Positions 8,241 through 16,723 of a stretch of DNA of 64,000 bases are shown piece after piece (the first letter of the stretch is position 1; each line of letters begins with the position of its first letter). The stretch is from Stenotrophomonas maltophilia. GTDB lineage: Bacteria; Pseudomonadota; Gammaproteobacteria; Xanthomonadales; Xanthomonadaceae. The DNA is taken from positions 528,501 to 592,500 of the forward strand of contig NZ_CP029773.1 in assembly GCF_003205835.1 (NCBI RefSeq). Direction: 5' to 3'. A program made the translations under genes and the position numbers. The notes under the pieces were generated by a model, which saw only the letters and a program-made list of their open reading frames with translations, searched no databases and was not told the origin of the DNA.

Positions 8241-10835
8241 GTGTCCTTGCATCGTCGTGCCGTTCTTCCGTTGCTGCTTGCCGCCGCCACCGCACTGTCC
8301 CCGCCGCAGCCGGTGCAGGCACAGAGCGCGTATTTCTTCCCGCAGGTCACCGACGCAGCGGCGTTCGATGCAGCGGTGCCCACGCCGGAGCAGTTCCTCG
8401 GCTACCCGATCGGCAGCCGTTACACCCGGCACGACCAGCTGGTGGCGTACTTCCAGGAACTTGCGAAACGCTCGGACAGGATCAGCGTGCGCGAGATCGG
8501 CCGCAGCTATGAAGGTCGCCCGCTGCTGATCGCCACCGTCACTGCTGCAGGCAACCACGCGCGGCTGGAACAGATCCGCCAGCAGCACGCGACCCTGGCC
8601 GATCCGGCGCAGCCGCGCAGCGCCGCCGGTGACAGCCCGGTGGTGGTGTGGCTGGGCTACAGCGTGCATGGCAACGAGACCTCCAGTGCCGAGGCGGCGA
8701 TGCTGACGGCCTACTACCTGGTGGCCAACCGCAGCGCCGAAACCCAGCAGTGGCTGCAGCAGGCGGTGGTGCTGTTCGACCCGGCGCAGAACCCGGATGG
8801 CCGTGATCGTGCCGCCAACTGGCACAACGCCTGGGCCTCCGATCCGGCCTCGGCCGACCCGGCCGACAAGGAACACGTCGAGCCGTTCCCGCAGGGCCGC
8901 ACCAACCACTACTTCACCGATCTCAACCGCGACTGGCTGGCCCTGACCCAGCAGGACTCACGGCCGAAGGTGGAGGTGTTCCACCAGTGGTACCCGAACG
9001 TGCAGATCGACTTCCACGAGATGGGCAAGGACAGCACCTACTACTTCGAGCCGTCGCCGAAGAGCATGCACAGCCCGCTGATTCCGGCGGCGTCGTATGA
9101 ATTCAACAAGACCCTGGCCAAGTACCACGCGCAGGCGCTGGATGCGCTGGGCTCGCTGTACTACACCGGCGAGAACTTCGACAACTTCTCGCCGGTCTAC
9201 GGCTCCACCTACCCGGACTTCCATGGCGCTGTCGGCGTTACCGTCGAGCAGGCCAGCTCGCGCGGTCGCGTGCAGGAGTCGGTGAACGGCCTGCTGACCT
9301 TCCCGTTCACCATCCGCAACCAGGTCGCTACCGGGCTGGGCACGGTGCGGGGTGCAGTGACCGAGCGCAGCGGCCTGTTCGACCTGCAGAAGCAGTTCTT
9401 CCAGAGCGCGCTGAAGCAGGCCGCACAGCAGCCGGTGAAGAGCTTTGTGTTCGGCGATGCGCATGATCCGGCACTGACCCGGCGCCTGCTGGAACTGTTG
9501 CTGCTGCATCGCATCGAGGTGCGCGCGCTGGATCGTGACGTCAGTGTCGATGGCCAGCGCTTCGATGCCGGCAGCGCCTACGTGGTGCCGGTGCAGCAGG
9601 CGCAGTTCCGCCTGGTGCATTCGATCTTTGCCGAGACGCCGCCGATCAAGGGCGATGTGTTCTACGGCAGCACCAGCTACGCGATCGCACCGGCCTACGG
9701 CGTGGCCTTCGCCGGTAGCCGCAGCCGTATCGATGGTGGCCCACGCGTGACCGCGCTGCCGGCCGAGCCGGGCGTGGTGCTGGGCGGCCAGGCTGGATTC
9801 GCCTACGCGATTGACTGGCGCGACTACAACGCGGGGCGCGCGCTGGCCGCGCTGCAGGGCAAGGGCGTGAATGCACGCGCGGCATTCCAGCCGTTCACCA
9901 CCGCGACCGCGCAGGGCGAGGTCAGCTTCGCCGCCGGCAGCCTGGTCATTCCGGTCACTGGGCAGTCGCTGCAGGGTGCGGCGCTGCTTGAGGCAGTAAC
10001 GTCCGCCGCACGCGAGGCAGGTGTGCAGGTGCACGCGCTGTCCAGTGGCCGCAGCCGCGAAGGCATCGACCTCGGCAGTGACGGCGTCAAAGCGCTGCGC
10101 AAGCCTGCGGTGGCACTGGTGATGGGCGAGGGCGTGGCCGCCACCGAAATCGGATCGGCGTGGTTCCTGTTGGACCAGCAGCTGCGGTTGCCGGCCAGCA
10201 AGCTGGATCCGCAACAGTTGGGCAAAGTGCCGCTGGACCGCTACACCACCATCGTGTTGTCCGGCGGCACCTATACCGGCGTCGATGCCACGGCGGTGGC
10301 TGCACTGAAGCGCTGGGTACAGGCCGGTGGCTCGCTGGTGACGTACGGCAGTGCCTCGAAGTGGGCGATCGAACAGAAGCTGGCCGACGGCGAGAAGCTT
10401 GGCAAGGAAGAAGAAACCGCTGACGAGAGCCGCCGTGCGTTCGGCGACCAGCGTGACATCGCCGCGATCGAGCGGGTCAGCGGCAACATCCTCAGTGCCG
10501 ACGTGGATACCAGCCATCCGCTGGCGTTCGGGGTGCCGCGGCGGCAGCTGGCGATCAACAAGGAAAACACGGTGACGCTGCAGCCAAGCGCGAACCCGTT
10601 CTCGACGGTGGTGCGCATCGACACGCCGCCGCGGGTGAATGGCTATCTGTCCGAGCGCAACCGCGCGCGGGTGGCAGGCAGCGCGTGGCTGCTGGTGTCG
10701 GCGCAGGGGCAGGGCAACGTGGTGCTGTTTGCCGATGATCCGGCGCATCGCAAGTACTGGCACGGGACGGATCGACTGCTGATCAACGCGGTCTTCTTCG
10801 GGAATCTGGTGAATCCGAGTAAAGCGCGGGGTTGA
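8241..10835 (+). CDS. secreted M14-type zinc carboxypeptidase-like protein
   Basis: An 864-residue predicted periplasmic or secreted metallopeptidase. The GTG at 8241 is preceded at good spacing by AGGGGAG and is followed by a signal peptide (RRAVLPLLLAAATAL, cleavage near VQAQS). The M14 domain occupies roughly residues 45-370: zinc ligands His143 and Glu146 in VHGNETSS, a candidate third ligand His259 in IDFHEMGK, and a candidate catalytic Glu336 in GVTVEQAS. The remaining 500 residues resemble the glutamine-amidotransferase/ThuA-like tail seen in this peptidase group (LSGGTYTGVD, AGSLVTYGSAS). It follows the TonB receptor gene by 74 nt. Confidence 0.85.
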   Translation: MSLHRRAVLPLLLAAATALSPPQPVQAQSAYFFPQVTDAAAFDAAVPTPEQFLGYPIGSRYTRHDQLVAYFQELAKRSDRISVREIGRSYEGRPLLIATVTAAGNHARLEQIRQQHATLADPAQPRSAAGDSPVVVWLGYSVHGNETSSAEAAMLTAYYLVANRSAETQQWLQQAVVLFDPAQNPDGRDRAANWHNAWASDPASADPADKEHVEPFPQGRTNHYFTDLNRDWLALTQQDSRPKVEVFHQWYPNVQIDFHEMGKDSTYYFEPSPKSMHSPLIPAASYEFNKTLAKYHAQALDALGSLYYTGENFDNFSPVYGSTYPDFHGAVGVTVEQASSRGRVQESVNGLLTFPFTIRNQVATGLGTVRGAVTERSGLFDLQKQFFQSALKQAAQQPVKSFVFGDAHDPALTRRLLELLLLHRIEVRALDRDVSVDGQRFDAGSAYVVPVQQAQFRLVHSIFAETPPIKGDVFYGSTSYAIAPAYGVAFAGSRSRIDGGPRVTALPAEPGVVLGGQAGFAYAIDWRDYNAGRALAALQGKGVNARAAFQPFTTATAQGEVSFAAGSLVIPVTGQSLQGAALLEAVTSAAREAGVQVHALSSGRSREGIDLGSDGVKALRKPAVALVMGEGVAATEIGSAWFLLDQQLRLPASKLDPQQLGKVPLDRYTTIVLSGGTYTGVDATAVAALKRWVQAGGSLVTYGSASKWAIEQKLADGEKLGKEEETADESRRAFGDQRDIAAIERVSGNILSADVDTSHPLAFGVPRRQLAINKENTVTLQPSANPFSTVVRIDTPPRVNGYLSERNRARVAGSAWLLVSAQGQGNVVLFADDPAHRKYWHGTDRLLINAVFFGNLVNPSKARG

Positions 10836-10866
10836 GGCGTTTGGCGCCTTGATTTTTACCTGGCTG

Positions 10867-10972
10867 GGGGAGGCCCGGAGGCCCAGTCAGGACACGCCGT
10901 AAACCCATCCATGGGGGCTCGATGGCGCCATCCATGGCGCCAACGGTCCTGCCTGGGCCTCCGGGCCTCCCC
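10867..10972 (+). repeat. structured intergenic module E (plus orientation)
   Basis: Closing stem of 20 perfect pairs: 10867-10886 with 10953-10972 (left arm GGGGAGGCCCGGAGGCCCAG). An additional stem CAGGAC/GTCCTG lies inside it. The conserved core strand is at 10896-10921 (starts GCCGTAAACCCATCC, ends GGGGGCTCG). The inner hairpin TGGCGCCAT-CC-ATGGCGCCA is at 10923-10942. It is one of six related modules and faces module F. The 522-bp gap 10836-11357 otherwise holds only the rhlE terminator. Confidence 0.8.
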
Positions 10973-11127
10973 TCGACAATTTCCTGCGGGCGCGGATGCA
11001 TCGAACCCCAAGGCGGGAGCATGGGCAAAAGCAAAAGCATCGGCACTTGCTCTTGAATTTGAACTTGAATTTGATCTTTCTTCTCCCGGCTACCCGGCGG
11101 GACAAGAAGGCGCAGGCAATGCTTGAA

Positions 11128-11235
11128 GCGGATGGGCGTGGGGCCAGCGCAAAACCGTGAGGCGCATGGATGCGCCGACCGAGCCCCCATGGATGGGTTT
11201 ACGGCGTGTTTTGCGCTGGCCCCACGCCCATCCGC
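11128..11235 (-). repeat. structured intergenic module F (minus orientation)
   Basis: Closing stem of 28 perfect pairs: 11128-11155 with 11208-11235 (left arm begins GCGGATGGGCGTGGGGCC). The core lies on the minus strand at 11180-11205. The inner hairpin GGCGCAT-GG-ATGCGCC is at 11161-11176. It is inverted relative to module E 156 bp away. The stem sequence is unrelated to that of E although the core is nearly the same. Confidence 0.8.
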
Positions 11236-11281
11236 CCTCAGCGCAACGCACCGCCGGCTTCTACTCACGGTAGCCAGCAAC

Positions 11282-11311
11282 AAAAAAGGACGGCGCGTCA
11301 GCGCCGTCCCT
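11282..11311 (-). terminator. intrinsic terminator of rhlE
   Basis: On the minus strand, GGACGGCGC-TGAC-GCGCCGTCC is followed by six T, 47 bp past the rhlE stop codon. Confidence 0.85.
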
Positions 11312-11357
11312 CGATAGCCTCCCGCGCAGCGGGAAGCACAACAGCTGTCAGCTGTGA

Positions 11358-12773
11358 TCAGCCGGCGCGACCGCCGCCGTTGCCACCCTGGCCGCGGCCA
11401 CGGCCGCCACCATTGCCGCCACCGCCACGACGCTGGCCCTGACCGGCGCCTGCACGCTGCTGGCCATTGCCACCGCCCTCGCGACGGCCACCACCGGCCT
11501 TCTTCGGGCCCGCATGTGCATGGCGCGGCGCATCGCCGTGCGGACGGCGCGCGTGGCTCTTGCGCGGTGCGCGCTCGCCGGTATCGTGCTCGGCCTTGCC
11601 CGGCGCACTGTTGCCCCAGCGGATCGGCGTCTGCAGCTCGAAGCCCGGCACATCGCGGATGTCCATGTCACGGCCCAGCAGGCGCACGATCGCGCGCAGC
11701 AGCTTCACTTCATCCTGCGCCACCAGCGAGATCGCCTGGCCGGTCGCGCCGTTGCGGCCGGTGCGGCCGATGCGGTGCACGTAATCTTCGGCCACCATCG
11801 GCAGGTCGAAGTTGATCACCTTCGGCAGCTCGTTGATGTCGATGCCGCGCGCGGCGATGTCGGTGGCCACCAGCACGGTCACGCGGCCGGCCTTGAAGTC
11901 GCCCAGCGCACGCAGGCGCTGGCCCTGGCTCTTGTTGCCATGGATCGCCGCGGTCTTGATGCCCGACTTTTCCAGGAACGTGGCCAGCTTGTCGCTGCCG
12001 TGCTTGGTGCGGGCGAACACCAGGGTCTGCTCGCGGCTGTCCTGCGCCAGCAGGTGCAGCAGCAGGTCACGCTTGCGACCGGCATCGACCGGGTGCACGC
12101 GGTGGGTGATGGTTTCGGCCACGGTGTTCTTCGGCGTCACCTGGATCTGTTCCGGGTTGCGCATGAACTCCAGCGCCAGCTGGCGGATGTTGTCCTCGAA
12201 GGTGGCCGAGAACAGCAGGGTCTGGCGGTTCTGCTTCGGCAGCTTGGCCAGGATGCGCTTGATCGACGGCAGGAAGCCCATGTCGAGCATGCGGTCGGCT
12301 TCGTCCAGCACCAGCAGTTCAATGCCGGACAGGTCGATGCTGCGACGCTCCAGGTGGTCGATCAGGCGGCCCGGGCAGGCCACCAGCAGGTCCACGCCAC
12401 GGCGCAGGATGTCCAGCTGGTTGCCCATGCCGACGCCACCGTAGATGCAGGCGCTGGGGATGCGCAGGTACTTGCTGTAGCCGCGCAGGCTGTCATGCAC
12501 CTGGGTGGCCAGCTCGCGGGTCGGGGCCAGGATCAGCGCGCGCGGCTTGCGCGGGCCACTGCGCACTTCCTGCGAGGCGGTGCCCAGGTGCTGCAGCAGC
12601 GGCAGGCCAAAGGCAGCGGTCTTGCCGGTACCGGTCTGTGCACCGGCCAGCAGGTCGCGACCGGCCAGCGCCAGCGGGATCGCCTGCTGCTGGATCGGGG
12701 TCGGGTTTTCGTAGCCCTGCTCGGCAAGCGCACGCAGCAGGAAGGGCGCCAGGCCCAGCGATTCAAAAGACAT
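11358..12773 (-). CDS. rhlE: ATP-dependent RNA helicase RhlE (DEAD-box)
   Basis: A 471-residue DEAD-box helicase for remodelling RNA during ribosome assembly or RNA turnover. Motifs in order: Q motif (NPTPIQQQAIP), Walker A AQTGTGKT, Ia PTRELA, DEAD in VLDEADRML, SAT in FSATFED, motif IV-V region with ATDIAARGID, and motif VI HRIGRTGRNG. The last 90 residues are a basic Gly/Arg/His-rich tail (GGGGNGGGRGRGQGG), typical of RhlE paralogues and likely to bind RNA. The start is the ATG at 12773. A long 5' region leads into the composite repeat at 13131-13562, so the upstream spacer is unusually large. Confidence 0.92.
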   Translation of the reverse strand: MSFESLGLAPFLLRALAEQGYENPTPIQQQAIPLALAGRDLLAGAQTGTGKTAAFGLPLLQHLGTASQEVRSGPRKPRALILAPTRELATQVHDSLRGYSKYLRIPSACIYGGVGMGNQLDILRRGVDLLVACPGRLIDHLERRSIDLSGIELLVLDEADRMLDMGFLPSIKRILAKLPKQNRQTLLFSATFEDNIRQLALEFMRNPEQIQVTPKNTVAETITHRVHPVDAGRKRDLLLHLLAQDSREQTLVFARTKHGSDKLATFLEKSGIKTAAIHGNKSQGQRLRALGDFKAGRVTVLVATDIAARGIDINELPKVINFDLPMVAEDYVHRIGRTGRNGATGQAISLVAQDEVKLLRAIVRLLGRDMDIRDVPGFELQTPIRWGNSAPGKAEHDTGERAPRKSHARRPHGDAPRHAHAGPKKAGGGRREGGGNGQQRAGAGQGQRRGGGGNGGGRGRGQGGNGGGRAG

Positions 12774-13130
12774 TGAGTTTGCTCCAAGTACAAGAAACGC
12801 CTGTCCGACTGGACAGACGGGGGCAGATCAAACTGATCGGCTGACTCGGAGCGTTCCCGTGAACCGCGCTGCGAGAATTGGGTGCAGCCGGCACGAAGCG
12901 CAGGCTGGAATGCGTGACGAACGGCGTCGGAGTGGGGGCGGGCGAAGAGGGCGGACCCAGGTCGCCGGCGGTCCCGGAGGGAAACGGACGGCCGCTGCAG
13001 ACCCTGCAAGTCTAAACGATGTTTGAGACTTCACGCAAAAAGGCCTGTTCAGGTAGGGGGTCTCTCTGCAGGGCTGCGCTCTGCACCTGCAGAGGCTGAA
13101 GCAACGTCAAAGGCCGGGTTCCTGTGGGTA

Positions 13131-13232
13131 GGCGGGGTGGGTCCGGTGGCAGGGGACGCTGCAAGTACGTCCATGTAAGCTCGGTCGCCGCATCCATGCG
13201 GCTCACGCCCCTGCCACCGGACCCATCCCGCC
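13131..13232 (+). repeat. structured intergenic module A (plus orientation)
   Basis: Closing stem 13131-13155 with 13208-13232 (25 nt, one mismatch). A diverged core strand follows at 13156-13187 (GACGCTGCAAGTACGTCC, then GCTCGGTCG). The inner hairpin CCGCAT-CC-ATGCGG is at 13188-13201, with the opposite internal-loop strand CTCACG after it. It is the first unit of the composite spanning 13131-13562. The gap 12774-13748 contains this composite and no gene I can support. Confidence 0.75.
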
Positions 13233-13266
13233 TTCGACAGTTTTCCGCGATCTGTCGGAACGGCTT

Positions 13267-13307
13267 GGGGTCAGATCCGTTTTCCTCCGGAAAACGGATC
13301 TGACCCC
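13267..13307. repeat. 41-nt palindrome, copy 1
   Basis: Perfect 19-nt arms GGGGTCAGATCCGTTTTCC and its reverse complement around a 3-nt loop (TCC). The same palindrome, differing only in the loop, is at 56276-56316 in the same relative position within a second composite. Confidence 0.9.
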
Positions 13308-13335
13308 GGAATTCCATTCGATATCTGACAGATTT

Positions 13336-13359
13336 CATCCACGCATGGCGTGGATCTAC
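13336..13359 (-). repeat. SMAG-type GTAG palindrome
   Basis: On the minus strand it reads GTAG followed by ATCCACGCCATGCGTGGAT. A GTAG head plus hairpin is the layout of the abundant S. maltophilia SMAG repeats. An identical copy lies at 56344-56367. Confidence 0.75.
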
Positions 13360-13381
13360 TGGCCACCGGCCCACTGTCGAA

Positions 13382-13562
13382 GGCGGGGTACTGTGGGTTT
13401 GCGGGGTGTGAGCGGCATGGGCCCGAGGCATGTCTCGGGCGGGTTGGGCCGGACGCCCAACCCCGGTCTTGCCGTGTGCGCAGGACAGCGCACACGAGCA
13501 AGCCGCGACCAAGCCCCCATGGACGGGTTTACGGCGTCCCCGCAAACCCACAGTGCCCCGCC
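13382..13562 (-). repeat. structured intergenic module B, long three-hairpin form (minus orientation)
   Basis: Closing stem 13382-13406 with 13538-13562 (25 nt, one mismatch). Inside are three hairpins: 13421-13440 (GCCCGAG/CTCGGGC), 13443-13461 (GTTGGGC/GCCCAAC) and 13468-13502 (CGTGTGCGC/GCGCACACG). The conserved core is on the minus strand at 13510-13535. The interior matches that of module C (56092-56220) but is inverted, while the closing stems of B and C are unrelated. Confidence 0.8.
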
Positions 13563-13748
13563 ATCCCACGGAATGCCCGCTGTTGCTGTTGCGTCGGCTG
13601 TTGCCTTGGCTTGAAGCAGGGGCAGGGCTGCAAGCCCTGCCAACCCCCCCACTACGGTAGGGTGGGCCGATGCCGCGCTGCAGCTTGGCGCCGCCGCAGA
13701 TTTGATTACACTTGAAACTTGTTTGCCCACGACTCCGGACACCCACCC

Positions 13749-14738
13749 ATGAAGCTTGGTTCTTTGAAGGAAGGCGGCCGCGACGGCACCCTGATCGTCG
13801 TCTCGCGTGACCTGCGCCACGGCGTGCGCGCCACCGGCATTGCCGCCACCCTGCAGCAGGCCCTGGAGGACTGGAGCCACATCGCGCCGCGCCTGAACGC
13901 CCTGTACGAATCGCTCAACGCGGGCGACGCCGATGGCGTGTTCGACCTGGATCCGCAGGCGCTGGCCGCGCCGATGCCGCGCGCCTATGAGTTCGTCGAT
14001 GGCAGCGCCTACCTGCCGCATGTCGAGCGCGTGCGGCGCGCCCGTGGTGCCGAGGTGCCGGAGAGCTTCTACACCGACCCGCTGATGTACCAGGCGACCA
14101 GTGCCGGCTTCTACGGCCCGCGCGACGCGGTGAAGGTGGTCAGCGAGGACTACGGCATCGACCTGGAAGCGGAGATCGTGGTGATCACCGACGACGTGCC
14201 GATGGCCGCTACTCCGGAACAGGCCGTCGGCCACATCCAGCTGGTTGGCCTGGTCAACGATGTCTCGCTGCGCAACCTGATTCCGGGCGAACTGGCCAAG
14301 GGCTTCGGCTTCCTGCAGTCCAAACCGCGCTCGGCGCTGTCGCCGGTGTTCGTCACCCCCGACGAGCTGGGCGCCGCATGGCAGGACAGCAAGGTGCACC
14401 TGCCGCTGCTGACCCACATCAACGGCCAGTGGTTCGGTGCACCGGAAGCGGGCGTGGACATGCAGTTCAATTTCGCCCAGCTGGTCGCGCATGCGGCCAA
14501 GACCCGTCCGCTGGGCGCCGGCACCATCGTCGGCTCGGGCACCATCGCCAACGAAGACACCAGCAAGGGCGCATCGTGCTTCGCCGAGCAGCGTGTGGTC
14601 GAAACCCTGCGTGACGGCAAGCCGAGTACGCCGTTCATGTCGTTCGGGGACGTGGTCCGCATCGAGATGCTCGATGCCGCCGGCAACAGCATCTTCGGTG
14701 CGATCGAGCAGCGCATCGAACAGGCGACCAGGCCCTGA
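13749..14738 (+). CDS. fumarylacetoacetate hydrolase family protein
   Basis: A 329-residue FAH-family hydrolase, probably the fumarylacetoacetase of tyrosine/homogentisate breakdown because the isomerase maiA follows 14 nt later. The C-terminal FAH fold shows conserved stretches around YGIDLEAEIVVITDDVP, GLVNDVSLRN, GFLQSKPRSALSPVF and GSGTIANED, including acidic metal-ligand positions. The start MKLGSLKEGGRDG is chosen because similarity begins there; 10 upstream in-frame residues are not family-like. No hmgA or hpd is in this window. Family members cleave various acylpyruvates, so the substrate is inferred from maiA. Confidence 0.85.
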   Translation: MKLGSLKEGGRDGTLIVVSRDLRHGVRATGIAATLQQALEDWSHIAPRLNALYESLNAGDADGVFDLDPQALAAPMPRAYEFVDGSAYLPHVERVRRARGAEVPESFYTDPLMYQATSAGFYGPRDAVKVVSEDYGIDLEAEIVVITDDVPMAATPEQAVGHIQLVGLVNDVSLRNLIPGELAKGFGFLQSKPRSALSPVFVTPDELGAAWQDSKVHLPLLTHINGQWFGAPEAGVDMQFNFAQLVAHAAKTRPLGAGTIVGSGTIANEDTSKGASCFAEQRVVETLRDGKPSTPFMSFGDVVRIEMLDAAGNSIFGAIEQRIEQATRP

Positions 14739-14752
14739 GCAGGGAGGCGGCG

Positions 14753-15421
14753 ATGGAGATCCCGGTCGACGACGGCATCGTGCTGTACACCTACTGGCGA
14801 TCCAGCGCCGCCTACCGCGTGCGCATCGGCCTGGAGCTGAAGGGCCTGGCCTGGGAAGCCCGGCCGGTGCACCTGGTGCGCGACGGTGGCGAGCAGCACC
14901 TGGACGCCTATCGCGCGCTCAATCCGCAGCAGCTGGTGCCAACCCTGCTGCATGACGGGCATGCACTGACCCAGTCGCTGGCGATCCTTGAATACCTGGA
15001 AGAACGCTTCCCGCAGGTGCCGCTGCTGCCGGCCGATGCCGCCGGCCGTGCGCGGGTGCGTGCGCTGGCCCAGCTGGTGGCCTGCGATATCCACCCGATC
15101 AACAACCTGCGGGTGATGCAGTACCTGGAGCGCACCCTGCAGCTGCCGGCCGACGCCCGCACGCAGTGGACCCTGCACTGGATCGCCGAGGGTTTCACTG
15201 CGATGGAAGCGATGCTGGCCAACAGCAGCGCGACGGGCACCTTCTGCCACGGTGACCGTCCCGGCCTGGCCGATATCTGCCTGCTGCCGCAGCTGTACAA
15301 CGCGCATCGCTTCGGCCTGGACCTGACGCCGTACCCGACCCTGCGCCGCATCGAAGCGGCGTGCCAGGCAGTGGACGCCTTCGACCACGCGCGCCCGGAA
15401 AACCAGCCCGACGCCGCCTGA
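14753..15421 (+). CDS. maiA: maleylacetoacetate isomerase
   Basis: A 222-residue zeta-class glutathione transferase that isomerises maleylacetoacetate to fumarylacetoacetate. The thioredoxin-like N-terminal domain has the zeta signature YWRSSAAYRVRIGL (glutathione-activating Ser region), then NPQQLVPTL and TQSLAILEYLEE, the glutathione-binding Ser motif. The helical C-terminal domain contains HGDRPGLADICLLPQ. A GGGAGG ribosome-binding site precedes the ATG, and the gene is co-transcribed with the FAH gene. A long hairpin lies between its stop codon and the convergent pilU. Confidence 0.92.
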   Translation: MEIPVDDGIVLYTYWRSSAAYRVRIGLELKGLAWEARPVHLVRDGGEQHLDAYRALNPQQLVPTLLHDGHALTQSLAILEYLEERFPQVPLLPADAAGRARVRALAQLVACDIHPINNLRVMQYLERTLQLPADARTQWTLHWIAEGFTAMEAMLANSSATGTFCHGDRPGLADICLLPQLYNAHRFGLDLTPYPTLRRIEAACQAVDAFDHARPENQPDAA

Positions 15422-15425
15422 AAGA

Positions 15426-15491
15426 AAAAAGGGGACGGAGGGGATTAAGTCGTATGTGCACTTACGACTTAATCCCCTCCGTCCCCTTTTT
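15426..15491. terminator. 29-bp perfect hairpin between convergent maiA and pilU
   Basis: Arms 15426-15454 and 15463-15491 are perfect complements with an 8-nt loop: an A-rich run, GGGGACGGAGGGGATTAAG and its mirror, ending in five T. It can act as a bidirectional terminator. The stem is far longer than needed and resembles a dispersed repetitive palindrome. Confidence 0.75.
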
Positions 15492-15498
15492 CGTGCGG

Positions 15499-16626
15499 TC
15501 AGAACCCGTGAGTGATGCTTGGCTGCCCGGCCGAGAAATCGGCGTATGGGTCGTGCTCGCCGCTGCTGCCTTCGGACAGGCGGAACTTCAGGGCCAGGCC
15601 ATCGCGCGAGTCGGCCGCGCGCAGCGCTTCCTCCTGCTCGATGATGCCCGCCTTGGCCAGCCGGAACAGGCACTGGTCGAAGCTCTCCATGCCTTCCTCC
15701 AGCGAGCCTTCCATCGCGGCCTTGATCTCGTGCACCTGGCCGCGGCGCAGCAGGTCGCGGATCATCGGCGTGTTGATCAGCACCTCGGTGGCCGGCAGGC
15801 GACGGCCCTCCTTGTTCTTCACCAGGCGCTGGCTGATCACCGCACGCAGGTTCAGCGCCAGGTTCATCAGCACGTTCTTGTGCGCGCTTTCCGGGAAGAA
15901 GTTGAGGATGCGCTCGATGGTCTGGTCGGCGTTGTTGGAGTGCAGGGTGGCCAGGCACAGGTGGCCGGTTTCGGCGAAGGCGATCGCCGCCTCCATCGTC
16001 TCCGCATCCAGGATCTCGCCGATCAGGATCACGTCCGGCGCTTCACGCATCGCGTTCTTCAGCGCGTTATGGAAGGCATGGGTGTCCAGCCCGACCTCGC
16101 GCTGGTTGACGATCGACATCTTGTGCTTGTGCAGGTACTCGATCGGGTCCTCGATGGTGAGGATGTGACCGGTGGTGGTGCTGTTGCGGTGGTCGATCAT
16201 CGACGCCAGCGAGGTGGACTTGCCGGAACCGGTGGACCCCACCACCAGCACCAGCCCGCGCGGGGTCATGATGACGTCCTTCAGCACCTGCGGCAGGTTC
16301 AGCTCCTCGATGCTCGGGATGCGGCTGCGGATGGCGCGGATGACCATGCCCACTTCGCCGCGCTGCTTGAACACGTTGACGCGGAAGCGCCCGGCATCGG
16401 GCAGGGCGATGGCCATGTTGAGCTCCAGCTCGCGCTCGAACTGCGGCACCTGGCCTTCGTCCATCAGCGAGTAGGCGATCTTCTTGACCATGCCCGGCGG
16501 CAGGCCGGTGTTGCCCAGCGGATAGAGCTTCCCCTCGATCTTGATGTAGACCGGTGCCCCGGTGGTCAGAAACATGTCCGAAGCGTTCTTTTCGGTCATC
16601 AGCTTCAGGAAGTAGCCGATATCCAT
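15499..16626 (-). CDS. pilU: type IV pilus retraction ATPase PilU
   Basis: A 375-residue hexameric ATPase of the PilT/PilU family that helps retract type IV pili from the inner-membrane base. An N-terminal PAS-like region precedes the RecA-like domain with Walker A GSTGSGKST, an Asp box around TIEDPIEYLH, a Walker B region LIGEILDAETM and a His box ATLHSNN. PilT-type proteins usually read GE(I/M)RD in Walker B; here Leu replaces the Arg. Length and C-terminal tail (ESFDQCLFRLAKAG) fit PilU rather than the shorter PilT. pilT is not in this window. Transcribed away from the DUF4398/OmpA pair. Confidence 0.9.
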   Translation of the reverse strand: MDIGYFLKLMTEKNASDMFLTTGAPVYIKIEGKLYPLGNTGLPPGMVKKIAYSLMDEGQVPQFERELELNMAIALPDAGRFRVNVFKQRGEVGMVIRAIRSRIPSIEELNLPQVLKDVIMTPRGLVLVVGSTGSGKSTSLASMIDHRNSTTTGHILTIEDPIEYLHKHKMSIVNQREVGLDTHAFHNALKNAMREAPDVILIGEILDAETMEAAIAFAETGHLCLATLHSNNADQTIERILNFFPESAHKNVLMNLALNLRAVISQRLVKNKEGRRLPATEVLINTPMIRDLLRRGQVHEIKAAMEGSLEEGMESFDQCLFRLAKAGIIEQEEALRAADSRDGLALKFRLSEGSSGEHDPYADFSAGQPSITHGF

Positions 16627-16723
16627 TGCGAATTTTCCCCAACGAAACGGCCGACGCCCGTTGCCAGCACGGTGTCGGCTTGACGACAATGGCCGTGAAC
16701 CGACAACCGGTACGGCCTCCCCA

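Noticed and set aside
11514-12776. Open frame of 420 codons antisense to rhlE
   Set aside because: Shadow of the helicase frame, with no motif and biased composition.
10867-13562. CRISPR array
   Set aside because: Repeats here are palindromic modules with unequal spacing and no regular direct repeat-spacer pattern; no cas genes are present.
15499-16626. PilU Walker B motif GEILD as evidence of an inactive ATPase
   Set aside because: The catalytic Glu and all other motifs are intact. The Arg-to-Leu change could be a lineage variant, so I note it in the gene entry only.
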